From NCBI GenBank assembly GCA_019454045.1, contig SKCR01023798.1, positions 124,001 through 188,000 of the forward strand: a stretch of 64,000 bases of DNA, written 5' to 3'. The notes under the pieces were generated by a model. The model worked only from the letters and a program-made list of their open reading frames with translations, was not told the DNA's origin and made no database searches. The position numbers were made by a program, and so were the translations under genes. Shown here in pieces: positions 11,028-23,142 of this stretch (within the stretch, counting starts at the first letter, position 1; the number at the start of each line of letters is the position of its first letter). This DNA is from Zanthoxylum bungeanum. Its lineage: Eukaryota; Streptophyta; Magnoliopsida; Sapindales; Rutaceae.

Positions 11028-12573
11028 CTATTTGTTCAAAATGTTTATACAAAACCAAATATAAAATTTATTGCTACTGTGATGGGGGACGCTCGAGCCC
11101 GATGCACCTTGACTGAGTGAGGCCTCCAACATCTGGCGGAAAGCCAGCATTTGCTGTTCGAACTGCTCCATCTTCTTCTCGTGGTCCACCTTGACCTGTT
11201 GTAGCTCCTCCTTAGTCTTCTTCAGCTCATCTCGGGTGGTGACTAGCTGGTCTTCGGTTGTGGCTATCCGGTCTTGGGTGGTAGCTAGCTGGTCTTGGGT
11301 GGTGACTAACTGGTCTCGAAGAGAGGAGACATTGTCCGAATTAACAGTATTGTGCGCAGATGACGTCAGCTTCTTACGAGTGCCAAGGCCAACGTTGTAA
11401 GCTGTCTGATTCTTGAAAACCAATTGCGACAACTGCTCATCTGGTATCGGGTTGGATCATGTCTCCTGAGTTTGATGTTGGAGTTCCATCATTTCGTTCT
11501 GTTTCAAAAAATAAGTTAATATTAGAATTTGAAAAAAAAATTAACATATATAATATTAATTATTTTATTTTAAAAACTGAAATTTACATAGCAGCGTTCG
11601 ACTTCTTCATTTATCCATTTGTTTTTCTCATTGTAATGTGTCACACGGAAAAAATCTGGAAATGATTGCACCTCACCTGTGCTACTCTGTTATAAACAGA
11701 AAATAAATTCAATATTATTCCACATTAGTAAAAACAATGAACTATTAAATTTTACGTTATGATATATTTACCTCAGAATGTTCGGCACGATGTTGGAAAA
11801 ATTGCTTCGAACCTCCACGGTGGTTAAAACGCAAGTGACTTCGATTTTCAGCATTTGCGTGACATTTATCTTGCATTTACCAACACTGTAAGTACCGAAA
11901 ACAAAGACAATTATAAATTTCCGTTTATTTCAAAATTTACCTCGTGTTTTTGGTAGACCAAAGCTCACATAAGAATGTCCAGTCTTGCTCCTCTTTAAAA
12001 TCAGGCTTGTGTTGTGGAGCATCTGAAGGTCCATGTTCGTCGAATATTGGTTTCAGGACTTTTGTCCTATAATCTTTATAACTTTTCCCATGTGGTAGTC
12101 AATATATTGTTGGACATTCACTTTGGTCAGATCGAAGTCGAACCACTCCTACATGAATAGCAACCGAGTAAAAATAAGTATAAAATAAAAATGTTAACTA
12201 ACAAACAATATCGAAAACTTAATACCGTACGGAAACTCACAAGTAGCGAAGAGAATAGCTGGTTGATTTTCGTCTCCCACGGTATCTTTCTCCAAGAAAC
12301 GTAGTTTTGGGGAGCTTCAAATCAAGCTGTAACTCCTATAGTTGTAGTAAACGCTGAATTATATTATCCGACTTGACTGTGTCCATCATCTGATATCTTA
12401 ATCCAGATACGGTCGTGAGCCTTAACGTACTTATCCAACCCCAGGCCACGGGTGCGTCCTCGACCCTTCGCTGTACTGGACTCACCTGTGCTAGCAGAGA
12501 CTCCACCAGGGCCAGTTGTCCTTGCTGATGTAGATGGAGTCGCATTAGCCCGTCTGCGATTGCCCGGTGCCAT
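11028..12573 (-). pseudogene. TnpA-like CACTA protein (Transposase_24 / Ptta type), spliced
   Basis: Five coding exons can be read on the minus strand: 12573-12243, 12148-11941, 11885-11772, 11686-11588 and 11508-11028, each bounded by GT/AG. The ATG directly follows an acceptor (TTTTTGCAG). Products include GRGRTRGLGLDKYVKAH, a WRKIPWE block, a block near 12000-12100 with KPIFDEHG, an RFNHRGGSKQF block in exon 3 and FRVTHYNEKNKWINEE in exon 4; these follow the plant Ptta/En/Spm Transposase_24 layout. Exon 5 is a heptad-like coiled coil with repeated QLVTTQDQLATTQD units, likely for dimerisation. In-frame stops occur after GHSQVG and GVTA in exon 1 and after HQTQET in exon 5. The expected role is binding of the GCGTCGA motif. 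Confidence 0.8.
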
Positions 12574-14653
12574 CTGCAAAAACACACAAAGTTTCAAGTT
12601 TCCATCACAATAACTCACTTGTGGTGGCTTGGATCTAACCTATTATATGCATGAATCATGAATAAATAGTATGAACTGCATAAATGAAAAGGTCCAAGCA
12701 AGACACACATGAATGAGAGGAGAGACTTGGCTTTTTAACTACATACTTTATTTCAAGATGATTGGAAAGTCAGCTAGAATAACAAAGCAAAAATGAGAAG
12801 GAACGAAGTATCAAAGTAACAACAAAATCATTAAAAGAAAACCAAACAACATTAGGGAAAACTACGGAAAAACAAGTATGCATTAGTTGTTAAGGATATA
12901 TCTAAGGTTGATTTTTTTTCTTAAGGTATGTGTAGGCTTATATCTTCAATTCCTGAAAGACTTGCGGCTTAATTGTATCTAATCCACTGCTGCTCTTAAA
13001 CCGTGATACTTTTATTTTTCTCTTCATTTTCTTTCTATGTGAAAATACGGCCTATTGATTGTCTTGAATGAATTCTACTGCTTTTTGCTAATTACAATAT
13101 GCATGTTAAGTGTAGGATAATTCTTTTTTAGTTTTCTTTGAAATAGAAATTACTTTAAGTTTTCTTATTGTTGTTGACTATTCTGCTTTTGTCTAGTATT
13201 TGATATAGTAGAAAACTTTAACTCTTTTAACTTATTTGTAGCTATTTAAATTTGCATTTAGCATCCTTAGACCAAGAAACTCATTAATCTTTCTGCCATA
13301 AGGCAAGTTACTGCTATAGCTTAATGTTGGGATATCATTGCAAAGTGATGAACTTTTAATAGGCGTCTTGTATGACATTTGCTTTTGTTAACTCAATTAT
13401 CTTCTCTTTTAAGAGCTCTTCCCTATACACTTTCTGATTTGACAATGTCACTGGCAAAGTTATGGGACCAGAACAGCAGCAGTTGCTGCTGTTCTGGTAT
13501 TAATAGTTTGCCAGTGACAGTATTTTAAGCACCATACTTCAAGTAGTGGAAAGGAATGAACAAATGAGTCTATGAGAGCAAGGACGGACTCAAAAGAGAA
13601 GGCCAACACAAAATTAATCTCATGCTATTGATATTTACGTGTTCCATATTGATATCTCATGCCAACACAAAATTTATTGTCCTATGGTTTTATTCTCATT
13701 TTTTTCTCTTCTTAGGCACTGAAGGGGGAAGATTCTAATAAATGCAAATATTTTAAATACCTACAAGTCTAAGTGGATGGGATTCTTGCCAAGATCTTAG
13801 TCGATTGCTCCTTCAATTCAGAAGTCATGTGAGTACCTCGATTACAAGTTCATAGTGTCATTAAGACAGAAAACCACAAACTTCAAGAACCCTACATGTG
13901 ATTTATATAAGTCATGTAATTTATTGGTCTATATGCTACTATCACGATATCACCTCTAAATCGTGATCTTAGAAACCCCAACAGTTCAACTGACATGAGA
14001 CCCAAAGGGGAAACCCATCTAATCATGAATATAATATTTCAAGCATTAAGGTTAGGAACTGAATTAAAATTTTATCCATTTATAGCAAATCAAAGTTATC
14101 AAACACAAAGAACGCACCTTCCGACAATGTACTTTCTCCATCCAATAGAAAAACTCTAAAGAAGCTTCAACTCTCTATCCATCATTCTTATTTTCTTTTT
14201 CCCATTATTATAAACAACCAAGCAGTACCCTACCCAATCACCCTCTTAATTTTACCATTTTCAGTCATGCATTAATCTCAAAACTCAAATAATTAAACTT
14301 AAAACCAAAACCAATCCCCTAAAACCCTAATTGAAAAATCATATACACAAAATCATTAGAATCTAATTTTTAAAATTCAAAATCTAATATACATAAAAAT
14401 CATACAATTCAAATATCAAAAAACCCTATTCTTTAAACAATTAGAAACAAGTTCTGGAAAGTCTGTTGTTGCTTTCGACTCATCTTGCTCTTCACTAATA
14501 AGTATGGGCTGCTCCAGTGTGTAAATCAACACAAATCAAAAGAAGCATTCTAATAGAAATCAAAGTTTTCCTCTCAACACTAAAAATTCACTTCGAAACT
14601 AAAGATATAGCATCCAAAAACCGATGAAGTCGATGAAATGCAATGAGACTTAC
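12574..14653 (-). other. Long leader intron of the TnpA-like gene
   Basis: The 2,080-bp interval is bounded on the minus strand by a donor CAG/GTAAGT at 14653 and the acceptor before the ATG at 12573. It has no ORF and is AT-rich. It contains the stem-loop at 13446-13519. The intron is inferred from splice signals only. Confidence 0.55.
13446..13519. repeat. Two-tier perfect stem-loop
   Basis: Outer arms TGTCACTGGCAAA (13446-13458) and TTTGCCAGTGACA (13507-13519) enclose inner arms ACCAGAACAGCAGCA and TGCTGCTGTTCTGGT around a 2-base centre. The two 8-base spacers (GTTATGGG and ATTAATAG) do not pair. Total length is 74 bp. Confidence 0.9.
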
Positions 14654-14765
14654 CTGTATAGTCGATGAATTTGCTGAAGAAGAGAGTGGTTGGAGCCGAG
14701 AAAGAAGAAGAATACAGTGAGAGGGCTGGTTTTCGTCGTCTGAGCCGAGAAAGAAGAAGACACTG
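14654..14765 (-). promoter_or_regulatory. Leader exon and promoter edge of TnpA-like gene
   Basis: A non-coding first exon, rich in CTTCTTTCTCGG-type sequence, ends at a strong donor (CAG/GTAAGT) at 14654. It lies directly downstream of the internal motif array at 14784-15090. The transcription start is not visible; the right edge is approximate. Confidence 0.5.
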
Positions 14766-14783
14766 GTTTTAGGGATTTAATGG

Positions 14784-15090
14784 ACATTTAGCATCGAAAT
14801 TATTTGCTTTTAGCGTCGAATAATTCGACGCTAAAAAGTTGGCGGCTTATTAATAAATTAGGGCTATTTTTTGGGGAAATTTAATTTTTTTAGTTAGCGT
14901 CGAATTATATAACATCGACGCTAAATGTATAACATTTGTCGTCGATAAGAGTATTCGACGCTAAATGTTAGACATTTAGCGTCGATTATTATTTAGACGC
15001 TAAATGCCTATCATTTAGCGTCAATTATTATGTCGACGCTAAATGTCTATAATTTAGCGTCGACTATTGTATTTCGACGCAAAATTTCTA
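14784..15090. repeat. Internal GCGTCGA array between the two CACTA genes
   Basis: About six inverted pairs of TTTAGCGTCGA / TCGACGCTAAA, roughly every 45-50 bp, use the same motif as the element's ends. The array sits downstream of the TNP2 stop (15240) and upstream of the TnpA-like leader exon, so it is placed as a promoter array. Confidence 0.85.
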
Positions 15091-15239
15091 CCATTAAAAA
15101 TAATAATAACAATAATATGATAATTATACTATTAATAATTACGATAATCTTTCAACCATATTTAAATAACAATTCAAAACAACAACTATACATTATAATA
15201 ATAAAAATTATTCATCAATCACATTATACACTAACTTCA

Positions 15240-18200
15240 TTAATCACTATTATCTTCGGTATTTGAGGATTCGTGACTGGAATCGAAGTCATCTTCAGTC
15301 TCAAATTCTTCTTCACTTGCTACTTCCACGCTAACTTCAGAATGATGAATTATCTCAACGTCTGTACTATCTCGAGTTAATGTGATATTTTCAGGAACGG
15401 TGACATTTGGTACATAAAATATCTGTTCAGGAACTTCGAAGTTGCCGGAGACTTCTTGTGTTTCATCTGATATGTCAATACTATCTTTCTCCAACGTGTC
15501 CCAAATGCCCCTATGTTGTAACTTTTCTACCACCATCCATCCAGTTCCTAACTTTGGATCAGATATATATATCACTGAACGTGCTTGGGTACAAAAAATA
15601 TATCGATCATTCTTGTACCAAAAACGTTGAATAATAATTGACGTTAGATGATTACTAACTTGAATTCTCCTCTTTCTGGCATTTGTGTCAAACCACTTTC
15701 ATTCGAATAGCACAATATGTCGTCTGGGTCTGTATATCAACTCAATGACTGATTGCAACACTCCGTAGAAGTCAATAATATCTGAGTTGTGTTCTCCTTG
15801 GACTAAAATTCCATAATTCTGAGTCACATGAGTAACATCTCGTTGTTCGGTATGAAATCTAACTCCGTTGACAATGCATCCACTGTATTCATAAGCCTGC
15901 TTTTGAGGCCCATAAGCCAAAGAAACCAACGAGGATGACGAGTCCAATTGACCATTTTGCACTTGTTGTTTATCTAACAATGAGAGAAATATATGTGTTA
16001 ATTATAACAAACTGAAATATTTAATGTTAGGATAAAAATAAATATAAAAGGTTAGGCCTTACAGTTGTCTCAAACCATTTATGAAATTCTTTTTTGTGTG
16101 TTCCATCAACGTTATGGTCACCACCACATTGTAGCATTGTTATATGTAGTCTTAAAAAAATGAGTTAGATTAATGTATGGCAAAAATACTATAGTTATGC
16201 ACCAGAAAAACTTACGTTAAATACGGTTGCACTTCATCACAATTACTCAATATAAACCAATGCGCACGTTGAACTTCCTCAAAAGTTAGTAATTTGACAC
16301 CTACTGCTCCAAATGGTCTGCAATTTTGACGGAACAATGTAATATCTTGCTTATTACTTGCATCTCCATCATAGTTTCGTGGCCGACGATTAAAATGAGT
16401 TTCAATATTCTGCATGTACATCGAACAAAATGTTATTGCTTCACTTATTACAACAGCTTCAGCTATTGACCCTTCAGGGTGTGCCTTTTTTTTCACATAT
16501 TATGTGTAATCTCCCAAAGCCCTGCAGATATGACAACAAGTTTGCATTAATAATAAATTCAATGCACAGAAAAAATTTAAGAATGTAATATTTAAAACTG
16601 TATATATAATACCTCTCAATGGGATACATCCATCTGTAATGGACAAGACCTCACTTCCTAGCTTCAGCCGGTAAATGCACGGCCAGATGTACCATCACAT
16701 CAAAAAAAGCGGGTGGCAAAATTTGCTTCAGCTTGCATAGGATTATCACGATTCCTCGTTCAAGTTCGTCAATAACAGATGTGATTAATGTCCTCTGAAA
16801 TAATTGTTTAAAGAAGCCACATAGATCAAGTACGACGTCGCATACATTCGGGGGGAGATAAGGTCGAATGCCAACAAGAAGGAGAAGCTCGAGAAGCACA
16901 TGATAATCGTGACTCTTTAATCCCGTTATTGTATCATCTTTGACCCAACGCCCAATATTTGATGCATAATCATCAGGGAATTTAACCATTTTCAGCCAAT
17001 CACAGAATGATTTTCTCTCTGATTGAGTGAGCACATAACTAGCAGGTGGCTTAATAAGACCTCGAGAAGTGACTTGTAAATGCAATTCACTGCGAATTCT
17101 AAGATCTTGTAGGTCCAATCTAGCATTTACAGTGTCTTTTGTCTTACCCGGAATATTGAATAGTGTGCCCACTAAACTCTCACAAATGTTTTTTTCTATA
17201 TGCATTACATCCAAATTATGTCGCAAACTCAGAGTCCCCCAATATTCTAACTCAAAGAAAATACTATTTCCTGTCCAATTCAACTCTTCAGGTAAGCGTT
17301 TTCGATTTTTATCTCTATTATTAGGATGTTTACCTGGTGTGCTGTCTCTGAGATGTTGATGTTGGCAAAGTATGTCGAATCCAGACAATGGACTGGGCAT
17401 ACTCTAAGGTTCATGTTGACCGTTAAATAATTTACTCCTCCGCCAAGGATGACTCAACTCAAGAAATCTCATGTGCCCTGTGTATCCTATTTTATTCTGT
17501 AATCGTTGCGAAGGTGTTTGACCCGCACAAACTGGACATGCCATGTATCTCTTAGTGCTCCATCCAGATAATGAACCATAAGCTGGAAAATCATTAATGG
17601 TCCATAATAATGCGGCAGGCATCTGAAAATACTGCTCGGAAGCTGCATCATTGGTATGCACACCCACATTCCATAATGTTTGTAACTCATTGATCAATGG
17701 TCTCAAGTAAATATTCATATCTTTACCAGGGGAACGTGGACCAGGGATAAGCAATGACATAAACATGAACGGATCTTTCATACATTTCCATGGAGGTAAG
17801 TTATATGGAATAACAATAACGGGCCACATACTATAAGAGTTGTACATATTCCCAAATGGGTTAAAACCATCATAGGCAAGACCTAACCTGACATTATGAG
17901 GATCCTCAGCGAAACGGGGGTACATGTCATCAAAATCCTTCCACTCGGTTCCATCCGCAGGATGTCTAAGTATGCCATCCGCACCGATCCTCTTTTCATG
18001 ATGCCACATCATGTCAGTCGATGTGTGTCGTGACATGAACAATCTCTGCAGCCTGGGCGTTAAAGGGAAATATCGTAATATCTTTTGAGGCACTTTCTTC
18101 CCCATACCACGGACTTTGTACCGACTTTCACCACATATCGGACAATATTCAAGTAATTCATACTCGGCATGAAATAATACACAATCATACTTACAAGCAT

Positions 18201-18834
18201 GAATGGATTCATACCCCATTCCCAGATCACGCAACATTTTCTTTGCCTCGTAGTACGACTTAGGCAATTCGCTTCCAACCTGTAACATTTGGCGCAGTAA
18301 CTCTAGCATCATATCAATACTTTTATTGGTTATTCTGTTGATCACTTTAATGTGTAATAATTTCACAACGAAATTCAAGATCGACATTCCAGCACCTTCA
18401 AATGGAATTTTTTTTGCCTCATCAAGTAGTTCACTACATAAATTTTGATCATTTTCACTTAACACTGGCATGTCACCACTGACACTATGACCAAGTTGTG
18501 GACCTTGTAAGTCATGCAAAGCATTGGTTATCTCATCGTTTGCAGGTTGATTGTAACTACTGCTACCTTCACCAGAATCAATAAACCGTGACTAAGAATT
18601 ATACTGCTCACCGTGATAAATCCACGTACGGTAAGTTGGTGATATTCCTGGCATGTATAAATGATTATGAACTTCATCTAACCGTTTCCTTTTCCTATTC
18701 AAATAATTTGTACATGGACACCGAACACGACCTTCTGCATCAATGTGTTGCTTTGCGACTTCCATGAACTCATACACTCCATTACGATATTCAACACTCA
18801 ATCTATCCAGCGAGCTCATCCAATTTCTATCCAT
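15240..18834 (-). pseudogene. CACTA transposase, TNP2 / Transposase_21 type, spliced
   Basis: Exons on the minus strand are 18834-16613, 16521-16216, 16150-16063 and 15973-15240, with GT/AG borders. The start is the ATG at 18834 just after an acceptor. Domains in order are a Transpos_assoc N-terminus (MDRNWMSSLDRLSVEY, CPCTNYLNRKR); the TNP2/Transposase_21 core (YCPICGESRYK, GLAYDGFNPFGNM, PRSPGKDMNIYLRPLI, CPVCAG); DUF4218 (ILPPAFFDVMVHLAVHLP, KAHPEGSIAEA); and DUF4216 (YSGCIVNGVRFHTEQRD, WFDTNARKRR, WMVVEKLQHRG). The long first exon keeps one frame but has premature stops near 18593, 17402 and 16649. Two more lie near 16497 and 15697. TNP2 catalyses cut-and-paste in CACTA elements; this copy cannot. 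Confidence 0.9.
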
Positions 18835-19092
18835 TTCAGCGAAATACCTAAATATAATAATATAATTATTAAATATCATATTACACTCATCAACATTACT
18901 ACTTCATTAATTATTTATTTAAGCATATACATATATATTTAGTTGATAAATTAAATAGTTTACAGAAAAATTCTATTTTGTTAATTAATTAACTTAATCT
19001 ACATATATGAATCATAAACCACTAACAAAAAGTATATAATCAACATAATCATAAAAATTGAAAATAATAAAGAAATATGAAAGAAGATTTAC

Positions 19093-19205
19093 CTTATGGA
19101 AAATTGATTACAATTTTATTGAAAATTTGTAAGAGAGTTGTGAGATTGCAGAGGAGAAATTCTCAGATTTCAGAGGATGAAAATGAAGAGAATGAGAGAA
19201 AAAAC
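19093..19205 (-). promoter_or_regulatory. Leader exon of the TNP2 gene
   Basis: A donor AAG/GTAAAT at 19092 and an acceptor TTTAG at 18848 define a 245-bp leader intron upstream of the ATG at 18834. The leader lies just inside the right subterminal array, which would serve as promoter. The cap site is not visible. Confidence 0.5.
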
Positions 19206-19245
19206 AGAGGGGGGAAGGATTGGTGGCATTCTGTATTTTAATCTA

Positions 19246-19736
19246 TCTTTAGCGTCGAAACATTAAATTCGACACTAATTGTCTGATTTTTAGCGTCGAA
19301 TCTTCTATTTCGACACTAAATGTCCGATTTTTAACGTCGACTTAAATTTAGACGCTAAAGATTAAAGGATTTTCGGTGGAATCTTCATAAACCTTTAGCG
19401 ACGCTACTTCGTCGACGTTAAATTTCTAGTTTTTGGCGTCGAATAAGATTTTTGACGCTAAAAGTATAACTTTTAGCGTCGTAATTTTATGTTGACACCA
19501 AAAATTATTGGAATAGTTAAAATAATTTAGCGTCGAATAATTTTCGACGCTATAAGTCATACTTTTAGCGTCGATATGTGGATTCGACGAAAAAAATTGA
19601 ATATTTCGCGTCAAAAATCATTTTCCTCGCTAAAATCTGGATATTTGGCGTCGGATATTAATTACAACGCTAAAATTGATTTTTTGCGATGAAAGTTGTT
19701 TCGACGCTAAATGATTGGACGCTAAAAGCCATAATT
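19246..19736. repeat. CACTA right subterminal repeat array
   Basis: Dense TTTAGCGTCGA / TCGACGCTAAA copies in both orientations fill the last 490 bp before the terminus, mirroring the left end. Confidence 0.85.
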
Positions 19737-19745
19737 GTTGTAGTG

Positions 19746-19852
19746 TTTTCATTATTAGTATTAGTTCTTTCCTATTTTGGTTTTCTATGTAGCCTATATA
19801 AAGGCCCATACCATTGTAAATATAATATAGAGTGAATTCAAGACTTTCTTTC

Positions 19853-19854
<2 letters not shown>
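19746..19854 (+). mobile_element. TRIM-like 3' LTR, second part
   Basis: The LTR resumes after the CACTA element and matches 9556-9665, including the CTATATAAAGGCCC block. It ends in a (TA)n tract instead of the expected CTAACA, so its last bases are lost. Confidence 0.85.

Positions 19855-19888
<34 letters not shown>
19855..19888. repeat. (TA)n microsatellite
   Basis: About 17 TA units replace the end of the TRIM 3' LTR. Confidence 0.95.
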
Positions 19889-19891
<3 letters not shown>

Positions 19892-20312
19892 CCTTTATAC
19901 TATTAACAAGTTATAAAGTTTAGGGCGGCCTCTTGAAAATTATCATGTTGCATTTATAAAGTTTTGGAATGTATGTTTCAGTTTTATTCCTTCAATTATA
20001 TTTTTTTTGAATAATTATTTATCTATTTTCAATCAAACAGTTATTTCAGTCATTTTCTTTCTTTTTTTAGGCTTATTATCATTTCACTATTTTATAAATT
20101 GAGAAATAACAAATAGGTATAAGAAGTATTAAAGTGTAATATTTAATTACTATATCATTACAAAACTTTACATTTGACTATTATATTTTTACAAAATCTT
20201 ATACTTTACTACATTTCATAATAGAGATTTCACATTTTACTATATTTTTCTATTAATAGAAATGTAGTAAAATATAAAGCTTTATAATAATATAATACTA
20301 AAACATTACATC
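19889..20312. other. AT-rich interval, no feature seen
   Basis: There is no ORF, terminal repeat or coding similarity. It holds loosely repeated ATTTTACTATAT-like phrases between 20140 and 20270. Confidence 0.4.
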
Positions 20313-20378
20313 ATGATACGTAGACCCGGCCAAGGTTCCGGTTCGAAACCGGAACCGAACCGGTTGGAACCGGTTCGG

Positions 20379-20499
20379 TTGGGGTTCCACCCCAACTCAA
20401 ACCGGTCTGAACCGGTGGAACCGTAGGGTTCCAATAGGAACCCTACGCCCCCAACGGCTACTAGCCGTTGGGGGGCAGGGAGCCGTTTGGCTCCCTGCC
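20379..20499. repeat. Four consecutive perfect stem-loops in hAT left end
   Basis: Stems follow each other almost without gaps: 20379-20395 (7-bp stem TTGGGGT), 20422-20447 (11 bp, CGTAGGGTTCC), 20448-20474 (13 bp, CCCCCAACGGCTA, 1-base centre) and 20475-20498 (10 bp, GCAGGGAGCC). All pairings are exact. They lie between the subterminal repeats and the transposase gene. Confidence 0.93.
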
Positions 20500-20846
20500 C
20501 AAATAAAAAAAATTAAAAAATAAAAATTATATTTATTATATAAAATATAAATTACTAATGTACCCTCTAATAACGGTAATAAAACGGTTATATTTAGGGG
20601 CATTTTTGGTATCAAAAAAATTCTAAAATTCTATAAATAGGATTCATTTTTCATAATTTCATCACACCAAATTCTCAACTCTCTCATTTTCTATAATTCT
20701 CTTATTCTCAATCTTACTTCAATACAATTCTCTTATAATCTTATATTCTTATTCTCAATCTCAATTCATTTAGTTGTTAATTTGTTATCATTCGCATCGC
20801 AATTATTCAATTTTCTTATTTTTCTTCCTAATTTCTCAAACGAAAA

Positions 20847-22907
20847 ATGGCAAGTTCATCTGAGAACATTATGTCAAATATGCAAACCCAAGAGAGCGGC
20901 CCTAGTGTCAGTGCACAATCATGGAGAAGAGAAGTTAAGGCTCGGTCCTCGGATATTTTCAAAATTCATTTTACTTTGGAACGCCTAGAAGATGGTTCAC
21001 AACGAGCAATTTACAACTATTGTGGGATTATCTATAAATTTTCTGGTGGATACGGCAATATGATCAAGCACATGGAAAAACATCATCCGGTTGAATTTGG
21101 CATTGATACGACGCAGACTCAAATGGCCAGGTACGCATCATCTAGTAGAGGTATGAGTAGTGTAGATTTATTTAAATATTCTGATGCAAAAAATAGAGAA
21201 GAATTTGCGAAATTAACTTGTATGGCACATCTTTCTTTAAGCTTTGGTGAAAAACTTCATTTTACTAATTACGTGCATAATGCTTTAAACCCTACTGCAT
21301 GTAGAATGACTCAAAACACAACAAAACGTCATATTTTCAAATTATATAAAGATGGTAAAATTATTTTAAATGAAATATTTAAAGAGATGAAAGGTCGTAT
21401 TTCTATATGTTCTGATATTTGGAGTGACCATTGGCAAACACACTCATACATGGGTGTGACTTGTCATTGGATTGATGCATCATTTACCATGCAAAAAAGA
21501 CTTATTGCATTTAGAGTTTTTGATGACCCACATACTGCACATAATATTTATAGAATGATGAAGGTAATTTTTGATGAATATGGTTTAGTAGAAAAAATTT
21601 TAACAATTGGATTTGATAATGCATCTGCAAATACTGCATTCATTCATGATTTAAAATCCTTATGTGAACCAAATTTAGGGGGTCGATTTTTTCATATTCG
21701 TTGTACATGTCATGTCCTTAACATATGTGTGCAAGACGGACTAAAATTATTATCACCTTTCCTTGATCCAATTAAAACGGCACTTAACTGTATTTGGTCA
21801 TATTCTCAAGTTAGGAGAGAATTGACCAAGTTTTGTAAAATAAATAGTATTAAACCGATTAAATTTTCAAGAGATATTCCAACACGTTGAAATTCTACTT
21901 ATTTTCTTTTATGTCAAGCATTTCAATACAAAGATGCATTATGTAGTTTTTTTTCTCAACATGATCAAAATATCACACTTTATCCTAGTCAATGGGATAT
22001 TTGTGAAAAAAATTTAGATATTTTAAGAGTTTTTAATGATGCTACTTTAGTTTTTAGCGGTGTTTATTATCCTACAGCACATTTATTTCTTCTTGAGAGT
22101 TTGAATATTGTTGGCACTCTCGATGAACATGTTGACAGTGACGACCCTAATGATATTGTTTTGCTCGAAACCATTACTGCTATGAAGGTAAAATGGTTGA
22201 ATTATTTTAGAGAAATTCATTTACTTTATCTTATTGCTGCTGTTTTTTATCCTAGATTTAAATTAGAAGGTTTGAATGGTGGTTTACAAGCTTATTATGG
22301 TTATTTAGGAATATTATATGATGTTGATATTACGAGCATAATGACGAAATTAAGAAGTGATTTAATTATTTTATTTAATGATTATATTGTAAGATATAAC
22401 TTAGGAACATTAGGTCAATCTAGTAGTAGCGAACCGGTAATTCAAACAAGACTAAGCGGAGTGGATCGTTGGTTATTGCAACGAAATAAAAAATCTAGGG
22501 ATACGACAACAACTAATAACCCTGAATTAGATAATTATTTATCTACAAATTTTGAGTTTTCTAATGAAAGTTTATGCAGTAAAAATTTTAAAATCCTTGA
22601 ATGGTGGAACCGGCATCAAAATATATATCATGTTTTATCTATTATTGCTAAAGAGATCTTGGCAGCACCTATTTCCACCGTTGCGGTTGAGCAAGCCTTC
22701 AGCTTGTGAGGTAATATATTGGAAGCTAGGCGATCTTTATTACATCCAAGCACTCTAGAAGCAACAGCTTGTGTGGATGATTGGACTCGAGCTGATCTGA
22801 GACAATAAGAAGATGCCCCCGATGATTTAGAAGATTTGTTCGATAATGCTTCTGCAACAAGTGCAAGCGGAACCGGAGCCGAAGGATCAACTGATAATGA
22901 TGATTGA
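20847..22907 (+). pseudogene. hAT transposase with three in-frame stops
   Basis: From the ATG at 20847 to a natural TGA at 22905-22907 one frame of 687 codons is kept, broken by TGA at 21888, TGA at 22707 and TAA at 22806, with no frameshift. Features: a BED zinc finger near residues 30-75 whose first Cys position is Tyr (IYNYCG, then HMEKHH); an RNase-H-fold core with SICSDIWSDHWQTHSYMG and TIGFDNASANT; CTCHVLNICVQDGL; and the hAT dimerisation region near residues 580-620 (ILEWWNRHQ, LAAPISTVAVEQAFSL). The first stop falls right after DIPTR, the second after AFSL. The lost finger Cys and the stops make it inactive, although the frame suggests fairly recent decay. Confidence 0.92.
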
Positions 22908-23117
22908 TAATTGTAAAATTATAATTTATAAAGGGGATATGTCTAAAACTTGTAATGGAACTACGTGAGCTTTGATTCCTCTCACCCTTGGAGGATACGT
23001 AGGCAACTTAAATTTTTAAAAATTTAAGCTCAAGCTCTTCAATATAATAAATTTTTTTATTTCTAAAATTAATATCATTTATTTTAATTAATTTTCAAAA
23101 AAAAAAAAAATCTTTGA

Positions 23118-23142
23118 ACCGAACCGAACCGTTCGGTTCGGT
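23118..23142. repeat. Right subterminal stem-loop of hAT
   Basis: An 11-bp perfect stem, ACCGAACCGAA / TTCGGTTCGGT, with a 3-base loop. It is followed by a near-palindrome at 23147-23168 (GGTTCCACTT / AAGTGTGGAACC). Confidence 0.85.

Larger units (their letters stand above)
10459..19745 (-). mobile_element. CACTA (En/Spm) transposon, 9,287 bp
   Basis: The left end reads CACTACAAAAATTAT and the right end ATAATTGTTGTAGTG, the classic CACTA inverted terminus. The 3-bp duplication TTT flanks it (10456-10458 and 19746-19748), and the TRIM LTR is continuous across the insertion. Both genes run right to left: a TNP2-type transposase (15240-18834) and then a TnpA/Transposase_24-type gene (11028-12573). 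Arrays of TTTAGCGTCGA in both orientations sit at the two ends and in the middle. Both genes have stop codons, so this copy is no longer autonomous. Its structure is otherwise complete, and it is younger than the TRIM insertion. Confidence 0.95.

Noticed and set aside
13560..14460. Possible extra CACTA exons in the long intron
   Set aside because: No open frame longer than chance and no similarity to Transposase_24-type sequence; splice signals support one long leader intron.
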